Source: Diabrotica undecimpunctata (Eukaryota; Arthropoda; Insecta; Coleoptera; Chrysomelidae). From it: DNA of 64,000 nt. Positions 53,469 to 62,914 of the stretch are shown here, one piece after another. The stretch lies in contig NC_092807.1 in assembly GCF_040954645.1 (NCBI RefSeq), forward strand, positions 83,456,608 to 83,520,607, written 5' to 3'. Below the pieces are notes generated by a model. That model searched no databases, had not been told where the DNA came from, and saw only the letters and a program-made list of their open reading frames with translations. Numbering within the stretch: the stretch's first letter is position 1; each line of letters begins with the position of its first letter. The position numbers were made by a program, and so were the translations under genes.

Positions 53469-56400
53469 GTAAAATGTGCAAGCCATAAGGAAGGTGAAGC
53501 ATTACTAGCGACAGCTGTGGTACGCATAAGAGATGTGAAAGGAGATTCACACATAATGAGAGCACTAATCGACCAAGGGTCACAATGCGCATTTATAACG
53601 GAACAAGCTGCGACGACGCTAGGAACAACAAGGAAGCCCATACAGGCGACCATATCCGGGATAGGCTCGTCAGGAGAAAAAACAGCCAACTGGAGTATGA
53701 AACTTTTAATCGAAACTCATTACGAAAGTGACTTCGAGATGGAAATAGAAGCACTAGTACTACCGAAGATAACAAGGAATTTACCGGAAAAGGATATAAT
53801 TCTACCGGACTATAACGAGAAAAATACAATACTGGCAGATCCAAGATATTACAAGGTAGGGAAGATAGACTTACTACTAGGAGTAAAAGAATACAGTTAC
53901 ATATTGACAGAAGGGATGCACAGAATAAGTAATGGACTCCTGAGTCAAAACACCAAACTAGGATGGATAGTTTCGGGAATAGCACGAGAAAGGGAGAATA
54001 TAAAAGCAGAAGTATGCTGTATGATATCAAGACAAGAAATGGACGTACAAATAAAGAACTTCTGGGAATTAGAAGAAGTAAATCAGGATACAAGTTTCTC
54101 AGTGGAAGAACAAGAATGTGAAGAACTGTATCGACAGACTGTAAAAAGGAATGAAGAAGGGAGATACGAAGTAAAAATTCCGTTTAGGGAAGACGTCGCA
54201 AAGTTAGGAGAATCTAAACATCAAGCATTCGCCAGATTGATGCAACTAGAAAGGAAGTTTGCAAAAGACAAACAGTTAGAAGCGAATTACAGACAATTCA
54301 TGGAAGATTATGAAAACCAAGGTCATATGGTAATAGCAGAAAACCAGGGAGATGGGTACTACTTACCTCATCATCCAGTGAGAAAAGAGGACAGTACTAC
54401 AACGAAAATAAGAGCCGTGTTTGATGCATCAAGCAAAAGCTCATCGGCAGTAAGCCTGAATGATATTATGCACACAGGGCCGAAATTACAACAAGACTTG
54501 ACAAATATACTATTACGATGGAGATCCAATAAGGTAGCATACTCAGCGGATCTGGAAAAAATGTTTAGACAAATCAGAATGGCAGAAGAAGACCAAAAAT
54601 ATCAAAAAATTTTGTGGAGAAAGGACACAAAGGACCACATACAAGAGTATAACTTAACGACGGTGACATACGGCACGGCCGCAGCACCCTTTTTAGCGTT
54701 AAGAACAATACAACAATTACAAGAAGACGAAGGAGCGAGGTTCCCGTTGGCATCGAAAATTGTAAAAGAAAACATGTATGTAGACGATATACTAGGAGGA
54801 GCTGAGACAGTGCAGGAAGCAGAAACAGCCCAAAAGGAATTAATACAACTGTTCAGAAAAGAAGGTTTCACTCTTAGAAAATGGTTGAGCAACGAAGAAA
54901 AAATAATGGAGAACGTACCGGAGGATATGAGGAACGTAGACTCGAAGGCATTCAAACAAGAAGAAGTACGGAAAACGTTAGGAATACACTGGTCACCTAA
55001 AGAGGATATAATCACATTCAAAATAGGGATAACGACGGCAAAGAAAATAACGAAAAGACACGTACTGTCAGAAGTAGCAAAACTATACGACCCACTGGGA
55101 TGGATAGCACCTGTAGTAATTCAGGCGAAAATGTTCATACAGGAATTATGGGAGCAAAAGACCAGTTGGGATAAAGAATTAACTAGCAACCAACAAAGCA
55201 GGTGGAATACATACCAGGCGCAATTAGTAAATCTGGAGAAAATAACATTGCCCAGGTGGAACAACTTAAGCAAGTTAAACAGAGTAGAACTGCATGGATT
55301 TGCAGATGCGTCTATGAAAGGATATGGAGCGGTAATCTACTCAAGGGTATTAGGCCCAGAAATTAAAACGAATCTAATGATAGCAAAATCGAAAGTCGCA
55401 CCATTGAAAGGGAAAACGACGTTACCGAGGCTCGAGCTGTGTGCCGCGGTACTACTAGCAAATTTAATGAAGAAAACCCTACAAGCATTGAACAGGGAAA
55501 ACATTGAGGTATATGCATGGTCGGACTCAACGATAACCCTGGCTTGGATAAGGGGATCATCAAAAAGGTGGAAAATGTTCGTCGTCAACAGAGTAGAGGA
55601 AATAAGACGCGTTATAGGACCGAAAAATTGGCATAAGGTAGATACAAAGGAAAATCCAGCGGACATCCTCTCACGTGGAAGTACCGCATCAGAATTATTA
55701 GAAGCAGAGCTATGGTGGAAGGGACCAACTTGGCTGACTAGTAACAAAACTTTAACTCAGGAATCAGAAAAAATACCAGAGACAAATGAGGAGGAAGTCA
55801 AAACGAAAATAACGGTGCACACGACAACGATAAAGGAGGACATATGCGAGAGATTCTCAAATTTAGAAAGAATGAGAAGAGTACTTTCATATTGTAGGAG
55901 ATTTGCAGACAAATGCAGAAAAAAGAAGGACAATGGACAAAGTCAGCTTACAGTCCAAGAATTAGAGGAAACGCTATTAAAGGTGATAAAGCACACACAG
56001 CACGCCTACTTCAAACAAGAAATAAATAAGCTGGAGAAGAAACAGCAATTAGACAAGAAAAATAAATTAGCGTCATTGGTACCATTCCTGGATAGACAAG
56101 GAATTCTAAGAGTCACCGGAAGACTGAGACACACGAATCTAAAGTACGGAGAAAAACATCCGATAATTTTGCCAAAGGATAGTGCATTAACAAAGTTACT
56201 TATAACAGATAGTCACGCAAGAAATCTACATAGCGGATTACAACAAACACTACAGTACATAAAAAGGAAATACTGGATAATCAACGGCAGAAGAACCGTG
56301 AAAGATTATCTAGCAAAATGTTTAAGGTGCAGGAGGTATAAAAGCCAAGCAGCACAACAATTAATGGGAGATCTACCGAAAGACAGAGTGAACCCGAGTC

Positions 56401-59171
56401 ATCCCTTTACTAACACAGGGATAGATTATGCCGGGCCAATAAAAATAAGTACCACGAGAGGCAGAGGACAGAGGAGCTATAAGGGCTACATCTCAGTATT
56501 TGTGTGTCTGTCAACGAAGGCAGTACACCTTGAGGTAGTAAGCGATATGTCTACGGATGCTTTCATCGCAGCGTTCAAGAGATTTACGGCACGCAGAGGA
56601 CAGTGCAACAACGTATACAGCGATAACGGAACCACATTCGTAGGAACAGCAAATTTGTTGAAAAAAGAAAATCAAAAAATAGATGACGAGATAAAACAAG
56701 GATTACTGGCACTAGGTACCCAGTGGCATGTCATACCTGCATATGCACCAGATTTCGGAGGATTATGGGAGAGCGCAGTGCGAATAATGAAATATCACTT
56801 GAAAAGAATCATCGGGGAAACAGTTCTAACATATGAAGAATTGAGTACGGTGCTGGCACAAATAGAAGCATGTATGAACTCGAGACCATTATATGGGTCA
56901 TCAGAAGACCCTGAAGGGAAAATAGCCCTGACACCAGCTCACTTCCTTATAGGGAGAGAAATTATATCACCAAATCGGGAAGAAGAGCTTACGACTTATT
57001 TGAAGATGCCGACGAGGTGGAGATTAGTGGAGAAAATAAAAAGAGACTTCTGGAAAATTTGGAAACAGGAATACCTGCACCAATTACAACAGAGAAATAG
57101 ATGGCATAAGGCGCACCCTAACATAAAAGAAGAAGAAATAGTTATAATTAAAGAAGAGGATACACCTCCAGGCAGATGGCCATTAGCGAGGGTAACAGAA
57201 ACACACCCTGGAGCGGAGGGATTAACCAGAGTAGTAACAGTGAGAAAGGCAAACGGGAAACTGACTAAAAGACCCATACATAAGCTAATACGACTGGAAG
57301 AAGAGAAACAGGAAAAGCCGAAAAAGGCAGCAGCACTAAGATGGAAGAAAATACTAGTAGCTATAATGTTTTTAACGATGTTAAAACCCATAAAGGCAGA
57401 ACCGTATAAAATATATAATCCGGTACCAGGATTTTTCACAGAAGACCTTGGAGAGGTCGTCATAGACCGGGGAACATTTCGAATAAAGGTGTTACTCGAA
57501 AAAGGAAGAATTCGAACAGAGCACCAACTAATAGGAAATATGATACAAGGCGTACGAGAACTGTGTCATGAGATAAAAATCGTGAATTGTAAGGATATAA
57601 TAGAGAAGTTAGAGGAAGGACAAAGAAAGGCGGAGTCAGTAAGCGAGGGGTTGACAGTAGAAATAAAAGGAAGGGAAAGAAGAGGAATATTAGGAACAAT
57701 ATTAACCTCAGTATTTGGAGTCAATGACGAAGCCTACAGTAACATTGAAGCATTAGATAATAACCAAAAGGAGCTAATAAAGGGATCACAGCACCAGGCG
57801 AAGATAATGTTAGAAACAATAACATCAATCAATCACACAGAGAACAGGATAAACGAGCAAATGAACAAGTTTAACAAAGCACTAATCACAGGTCTACAAG
57901 AAATATCTAAAGGACTTAACGAAGTAGAAGACAAAGCACAAAAACTAGAAACCGAATATAGCACGTTACGAATACAAACGATAGCATTACAAGTTATGGA
58001 CTTCATAAACGAATATACTCAATTTTACGAGGGAATATTAAACCTTCACTATAACCACGGACACTTCATTGATATAGTGAAACCGGGTAAAATAACCAAA
58101 TTAATAGGGAAAGCAGGGCAGATACTGCCTCAAGGGGTCGAAATACGACGACAACCCATTATAGAAACAGAAGTCAGTCATGACGACAGATATATAACAG
58201 TCATCGGCTACTTCATAGTGACAGGGAAAAATAAGTACAGCATGCTCAAAGTCACGGCCATACCACTTAACGTTGAGGGGTCGGTGTTGCGCACATTTGT
58301 CGCCCCAAGGAATCTACTGGTCGTAGATTATAACACACTGCACTACTTCGAATTGACCACGGAAGATAGAGAAAGGTGCTTACTGTTGACAAAGGCGCAG
58401 ATAGCGTGCTCACCAACGGCTATAAGAAACATGGATACCCAACCAAACTGCATACTAGAAGAAATTTATGAGCGATCTAAGAATAGCACATGTCCAGTGG
58501 TAGCCAGGACAATACAGACAGCTCAATGGAGTAAGATGGGTACTCCCAACCTCTGGCTAGTTATCACGCCAGTCACGATACACATATCCATTATTTGCGA
58601 TGGAAATCGGAGCGAAAGAGTACTGGAACGAGTCACATTCCTGAAGCTTTCACCCAAATGTATCGCCCAAACGAAAAATATTACATTACTCCCCACTAGC
58701 AGTGGGGTGGACAGAGCAGTGACGAGTTACCTGAAGTCGCCAATCACTCCCGTGGCCCAACTGGTGGCGAGGACACCCCGCAAGTTTAACACGCCTCTAA
58801 ACACCTACCTTGACATACCAGGAGGAGAGCTACGTCATGTGTTACTTGAGGAGGAGAGTCTGGAACAAGAAATGACGCATACGCAGTGGCGATCGATTCA
58901 CGAATCTAATTGGCATTATTTTGTGGCCACCGGGATCATTACTATAATGGTAATAATTGGGATACTCACGTTATGGAAGTACCGTCCTGTTGCACGACTA
59001 TGTCGTTCAGGGAATCCACAAACTCAGACTAACGAACAGGAAGTACCTGTATTAGTTAGTAATCGGCACAACAATGTACGGTCGACTTCCCAAGTTGACA
59101 TCCCACTTTCCACATTTTCATCCAATTGCCCTAATTTTAATCTAGAGATAGAGTCGGACATTGATAGCTAG
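53469..59171 (+). CDS. BEL/Pao Pol fused in frame to an envelope-like protein
   Basis: Open for 1901 codons after the TGA. Counting from 53517: aspartic protease with ALIDQGSQCAFIT (Asp 19), an A17-type protease region, RT with YVDD at 421-424, RNase H (HGFADASMKGYGAVIYS, Asp 597), an integrase zinc region (HARNLHSGLQQ to CLRCRR), integrase acidic residues at Asp 970, Asp 1036 and Glu 1085, and a DUF5641-like tail. From about residue 1275 a hydrophobic signal-like segment (ILVAIMFLTML) opens an envelope-like region with a furin-type RERR site (about 1386-1389), a Gly-rich segment, heptads, Cys residues and a C-terminal membrane helix near 1800-1820. No stops inside. Confidence 0.9.
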   Translation, partial: VKCASHKEGEALLATAVVRIRDVKGDSHIMRALIDQGSQCAFITEQAATTLGTTRKPIQATISGIGSSGEKTANWSMKLLIETHYESDFEMEIEALVLPKITRNLPEKDIILPDYNEKNTILADPRYYKVGKIDLLLGVKEYSYILTEGMHRISNGLLSQNTKLGWIVSGIARERENIKAEVCCMISRQEMDVQIKNFWELEEVNQDTSFSVEEQECEELYRQTVKRNEEGRYEVKIPFREDVAKLGESKHQAFARLMQLERKFAKDKQLEANYRQFMEDYENQGHMVIAENQGDGYYLPHHPVRKEDSTTTKIRAVFDASSKSSSAVSLNDIMHTGPKLQQDLTNILLRWRSNKVAYSADLEKMFRQIRMAEEDQKYQKILWRKDTKDHIQEYNLTTVTYGTAAAPFLALRTIQQLQEDEGARFPLASKIVKENMYVDDILGGAETVQEAETAQKELIQLFRKEGFTLRKWLSNEEKIMENVPEDMRNVDSKAFKQEEVRKTLGIHWSPKEDIITFKIGITTAKKITKRHVLSEVAKLYDPLGWIAPVVIQAKMFIQELWEQKTSWDKELTSNQQSRWNTYQAQLVNLEKITLPRWNNLSKLNRVELHGFADASMKGYGAVIYSRVLGPEIKTNLMIAKSKVAPLKGKTTLPRLELCAAVLLANLMKKTLQALNRENIEVYAWSDSTITLAWIRGSSKRWKMFVVNRVEEIRRVIGPKNWHKVDTKENPADILSRGSTASELLEAELWWKGPTWLTSNKTLTQESEKIPETNEEEVKTKITVHTTTIKEDICERFSNLERMRRVLSYCRRFADKCRKKKDNGQSQLTVQELEETLLKVIKHTQHAYFKQEINKLEKKQQLDKKNKLASLVPFLDRQGILRVTGRLRHTNLKYGEKHPIILPKDSALTKLLITDSHARNLHSGLQQTLQYIKRKYWIINGRRTVKDYLAKCLRCRRYKSQAAQQLMGDLPKDRVNPSHPFTNTGIDYAGPIKISTTRGRGQRSYKGYISVFVCLSTKAVHLEVVSDMSTDAFIAAFKRFTARRGQCNNVYSDNGTTFVGTANLLKKENQKIDDEIKQGLLALGTQWHVIPAYAPDFGGLWESAVRIMKYHLKRIIGETVLTYEELSTVLAQIEACMNSRPLYGSSEDPEGKIALTPAHFLIGREIISPNREEELTTYLKMPTRWRLVEKIKRDFWKIWKQEYLHQLQQRNRWHKAHPNIKEEEIVIIKEEDTPPGRWPLARVTETHPGAEGLTRVVTVRKANGKLTKRPIHKLIRLEEEKQEKPKKAAALRWKKILVAIMFLTMLKPIKAEPYKIYNPVPGFFTEDLGEVVIDRGTFRIKVLLEKGRIRTEHQLIGNMIQGVRELCHEIKIVNCKDIIEKLEEGQRKAESVSEGLTVEIKGRERRGILGTILTSVFGVNDEAYSNIEALDNNQKELIKGSQHQAKIMLETITSINHTENRINEQMNKFNKALITGLQEISKGLNEVEDKAQKLETEYSTLRIQTIALQVMDFINEYTQFYEGILNLHYNHGHFIDIVKPGKITKLIGKAGQILPQGVEIRRQPIIETEVSHDDRYITVIGYFIVTGKNKYSMLKVTAIPLNVEGSVLRTFVAPRNLLVVDYNTLHYFELTTEDRERCLLLTKAQIACSPTAIRNMDTQPNCILEEIYERSKNSTCPVVARTIQTAQWSKMGTPNLWLVITPVTIHISIICDGNRSERVLERVTFLKLSPKCIAQTKNITLLPTSSGVDRAVTSYLKSPITPVAQLVARTPRKFNTPLNTYLDIPGGELRHVLLEEESLEQEMTHTQWRSIHESNWHYFVATGIITIMVIIGILTLWKYRPVARLCRSGNPQTQTNEQEVPVLVSNRHNNVRSTSQVDIPLSTFSSNCPNFNLEIESDIDS

Positions 59172-59305
59172 GGTACGGTTGGAAGATTATTGATTATTCT
59201 TAAACTATTTATAATTTATCATGTTTGAATTTTACTATGTTATGTAATACTTATATGTAAACTTTGAGTATTGACACTTGGGCCAGATTGCCCGATTCCG
59301 CAGTA

Positions 59306-59771
59306 TGTCCAATATCAAATCTTCAGAATTCATATCTGAAATTGGACAGTATAATTTTATCACCCAGTAGACCGAATGAATCTATTTGTTATTAAATACA
59401 CACACGTAGTTAATTAGGTTACATACACATTTGGTCAATTATAAATAATAATTTGGACATCAGTCAAAAGTACTGACAAAGTTAAACAATTTACATAAAT
59501 TAAATACACATATCACGCTAGGTACGCGAAAAATATTGACCCAAATAGAATTTATATAAAACTAATATCTCTTGACTAGAGAAATATTCAATCAATATTC
59601 ACTCAACGAACATATAGTCTTCAACGATCAACTTCATCAGTATCTACTCAAAGTAATCCCGGGTCTACACCCATAGTGTACGTCTCAACAATAAACTCTG
59701 CTACTATTATTTGGTGTTTCCATTACAACAGAACGAACATCTTCACTGAGCCAACGAAGGGAATTTGTTCA
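59306..59771 (+). repeat. BEL/Pao 3' LTR
   Basis: 466 bp. By eye it differs from the 5' LTR at TATCTGAAAT/TATCCGAAAT, CAGTATCTAC/CAGTCTCTAC and ACGAAGGG/ACGAGGGG. ACTTG follows as the target duplication. Confidence 0.93.
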
Positions 59772-59776
59772 ACTTG

Positions 59777-60161
59777 CCTGCGCATTTTAGGTCTCGGTAA
59801 CAATTTTCAAACTGATTTTATTAGGGGAAAAGCGTGTACCTTGGGACAAAATTTTCTTTTAAATTTTTATGTTTTTTTCTTTCATCTGAAACTGAAATGT
59901 ATTTGATTCATGTAAAAGAATGAAGATTTAGGCACTGGACTGATATTAAAAATATCGATAATAACCAACGAGTAAATCAGTAATTACCATATAAGTGTAC
60001 AGTGATATTAGTCCCAAGGTTCAACCTGTGGTTTACCCTTGGGACAGTGTTGTTTGTACATTGGGACATGAACTGACTGTATTTATATAAATAAAACAAA
60101 TATTGAAATAACTTTTTTAATGATGAAAAAACCAATAAAAGTATTTTATTGTATTTATATA
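59777..60161. other. pogo-like element interior, non-coding
   Basis: The continuation of the pogo-like element after the BEL insertion. TTGGGACA-type motifs occur four times (about 59840, 60012 in reverse, 60036 and 60062). No coding sequence. Confidence 0.5.
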
Positions 60162-61296
60162 TTATTTAAAAGAAATATTTTGTGGAAAGGCAATGTTGAA
60201 TGAATGAAATCCTCGCCGTATTTTGGGCACAGGCAACACTTTCACTATGCTTGAATGCTTCACGACGGCAATATCTTCAACATTTGGGAAGACAAAATAA
60301 ACTTTCCGTTTTCGGAGAAACTTCACAGTAACTTCTTGGTTTATGCTTTCTTGAACCAAACCAGCATAGTAAACATCAGTGGATGTAGCTTTTCCAGTGA
60401 CTTCAAATTTTACCACAACCCAGCTGCCAATGGTAAAATTGAGTGCAACTTTGTCTGATGGAAAGAAATCAGGAACATCTTCATCTTCGGAACTTGAGTC
60501 AAATCTGCTTCCATCAGAGATGTCTTTAAGCTCGAGCTCGTCTTCATCTTCAGACGAAGAAGAAGATACAACTAGTGCTCTTTTGACTGCCTCTTTTTTC
60601 CTCGGGACTGGCTTACATATTTTAATTTTCTGCTCCTTGATTTTCTGCAACTCCGGTGAGTCTGTGACAATCATACATCTTCCCGGTCTCCTTCCCCTTC
60701 CACCAGTCTTACGCGGTGGAACCTTCGGAAATGGGCGAATTTGTTCAGGGGTCATTCCAGTAGTGGAACATGGCGCACTGCTTGTTGATGGTATGGCTTC
60801 ATCAACTTCCATAAGTTCTGTCTCTTCAATATCAGTTTGTTTTGGTTCATATGGCCTGTTGGTCACCTCAGCTGGTAAGAACTCATGGTCTCCGAACACG
60901 TTTGCATTAAATGGCCATATACCTGCTACTTTGAAACCTGACGAAATGTTATTTGGGGTAAACGCCAATGGGAATGCTTTTCCTATCAGCTCTGACATGT
61001 CGTAAATAGATATAGGCTTTCCCGGATGGTTCAGCATCCATTCTTTGCTAGCATTATTGAAATAATTTTTAAATGGCCCAAACACAGACCTATCCAACGG
61101 CTGAAGTTTGTGACTGGTATGCGGAGGAAAGGTTAAAATTACTATTCCATTATCCCTAGCTATGTGTATAGCAGCCAATGAGAGGTGGCTTTCGTGGTTG
61201 TCGAGGATAAGCAACACTTTATTTTCAGGAGATGGCTTCACAACTGAAATGAAATGTTGAAGATATTCAACGAATTCAAAAAATTTAGAAAAACTT
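60162..61296 (-). pseudogene. pogo/Tigger-type (DDE_1) transposase, C-terminal half
   Basis: Open on the minus strand from about 61296 to a stop at 60162. It reads FFEFVEYLQHFISVVKPSPE, then LLILDNHESHLS with a catalytic Asp, then FPPHTSHKLQPLDRSVFGPF, the DDE_1 (CENP-B/jerky/pogo) pattern, then GFKVAGIWPFN. The tail has a basic stretch (GGRGRRPGR) and Ser/Glu/Asp-rich acidic segments. The N-terminal helix-turn-helix region and first catalytic Asp are missing: after 61296 only about 140 bp precede the inverted repeat. The copy is a truncated derivative. Its uninterrupted 370 codons suggest a fairly recent loss. Confidence 0.82.
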
Positions 61297-61655
61297 TTCT
61301 AAAACATTTGATAAAACTCTACGTCATCGTCTGAATCTTTTATAGAATATTTTGTAGATTTAAAATGATATTATGATAATGTTTTTTTTTCAAACTTAAG
61401 TCATATTTACTTTACAAATCACATTTTTTTCTTAAATATACCTCTGGGCAAATTTTCAGCCATATTATCGATCGTTAATTTTTCCGAAAAAAATGACAAC
61501 TACATCCCTGTATAGCCACCCCCTGTACCACGAGGGGCGTCCGCCTGTAAGGCAAAGTCTTAACCCAGTTACAATGAATATATTCCAATAGAGAAATGTC
61601 ATATTACTGATCAGTTCAAAATTTCGGCTCTATCTCTTGGACTATAAGGAAGCGA

Positions 61656-62229
61656 TAAGTGGTTTGACAGCATAATAACTGCTTGTGTAGTCTTGTTTTT
61701 TCAGTGATTCTAGGCAACCTATTTGGGTGGAGTTTTGACTTGTTCTTGAAAGAATTCAGAATCCAGCAGCCCGCTGAAGTATTGGATTTTTATAATATAA
61801 TTATTTGACAAGCTTTTGTTGGCCAACCACCTGGAGCGGAGTTGAGCCGAAATACATTGATTTCGTATGTTCCGTTTTAAATTCGTTCAATCTGTATGTT
61901 GAGTATGTATACAAGATTTTATATATTCCGGTAGTTACATTACCGTATGAAGGGTACAGGAAAAAAGGAGGTATGTCAAATGACGGGCGAAAATGAGATA
62001 ATTAGACCATATAGTGGCACAAACTGGATACTATTTCATGTAAAAAATTCACATTGATGAAAGAGGTTAGTCACAAAGTTACACATATTTTTATATTTGT
62101 TATACAGAGTAAAAAAGGAGGCATGTCTAAGCGCTACAGGGAAAAAGGAAGGATGTCAATGTGACCGACGCCGACGAAGCGGTTAATACATTTAGTTTTT
62201 ATGTGGTTCAGAGGTGTTTAGAGTCCATG
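61656..62229. other. Unassigned stretch with three AAAAAGGAGG-type motifs
   Basis: Related 15-20 bp motifs (AAAAAAGGAGGTATGTC near 61960, AAAAAAGGAGGCATGTC near 62108, AAAAAGGAAGGATGTC near 62141) are arranged in the same direction. I could not assign them to an element. No coding sequence is supported; the 63-codon frame at 61805 has no family. Confidence 0.4.
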
Positions 62230-62895
62230 TAATGGGACCGGATTGTAAGTGCGTTAGATTTAAGTGTTTTCTACAAATACCGCAACAAGCAAGAATTCAA
62301 ATTATTAGAAAGTTCAACTTTATGGAGTCGACAGATGCCCAAAATATATACTTATGAGGATTATTACTGTACAAACTGTACAACAACGAAGACACGAATC
62401 AGGTCTTCATAATGCCGTCTTTAGTTATAAAATCCGTTATAATGTAAATGACGAAACACAAGAAGTTCCAGTATATCAGAAGGCCTTTTTGGCATTCCAT
62501 AGAATCGGGAAAAAATCTTAGAAGTTCTACAAGTCACTAAAATTGACAGGTAACGCCCCAAAAGATACTAGAGGAAAACATGGAAACCATCATCATCAAG
62601 TTTCTATGGAAACAAAAAAAATGTATAATGTAGCATATAGGGTCTTTCAGGAGCGGAAAAAGTCATTATAGTCTAAAAGACTCGTCATAATTATACTTAT
62701 CTGAGGATTTAAATATTAACAAAATGTACACAATGTACGTAGAAAAATTTACAGACATGCGAAGTTCATACGAAACATACAGAAGTATTTTTTTAACTAA
62801 ATTTAATATTTCCTTTGGTTTTCCAAGGACCGATACGTGTAGTTCTTGTGATGCATATTTAGCAAAAATTAAAAGTATTGAGAAGCACTGTATAT
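62230..62895 (+). pseudogene. DNCSGQNKN-family protein, N-terminal half, broken
   Basis: A + strand relative of the gene at 13240-15259. It reads CKCVRFKCFLQIPQQARIQI near 62.26 kb, then in other frames a region matching the VCKKAFL part, then SGKSHYSLKDSS and LYLSEDLNINKMYTMYVEKF, and YETYRSIFLTKFNISFGFPR followed by TDTCSSCDAYLAKIK (62724-62890). It stops abruptly at about 62895 next to the GAA-repeat 3' end of an RTE LINE, so the part with the DNCxGQNKN motif is absent. Stops and shifts occur in the first half. Confidence 0.65.
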
Positions 62896-62914
62896 TAGCG
62901 AAATCTTTCTTCTT

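Larger units (their letters stand above)
50274..59771 (+). mobile_element. BEL/Pao retroelement with envelope-like region, nearly intact
   Basis: A 9498-bp element with 466-bp LTRs (50274-50739 and 59306-59771) that differ, by eye, at three positions, and a perfect 5-bp target duplication ACTTG (50269-50273 and 59772-59776). Gag, Pol and an envelope-like domain all lie in one frame from 51867 to 59171, interrupted by only two stops (TAA at 52614, TGA at 53466). It is inserted in a pogo-like transposon. The presence of an envelope-like region makes it a retrovirus-like (semotivirus-type) member. Confidence 0.92.
49831..61655. mobile_element. pogo-like DNA transposon with about 215-bp inverted ends, split by a BEL element
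   Basis: The left end (about 49831-50045) and right end (about 61440-61655) are inverted copies sharing GAGATAGAGCCGAAATTTTG, ACTGGGTTAAGACTTTGCC, GGTACAGGGGGTGGCTATAC and TTAACGATCGATAATATGG. A minus-strand DDE_1 transposase lies inside the right part. Without the BEL element it would be about 2.3 kb. Exact outer boundaries and the target duplication are unclear. Confidence 0.75.
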
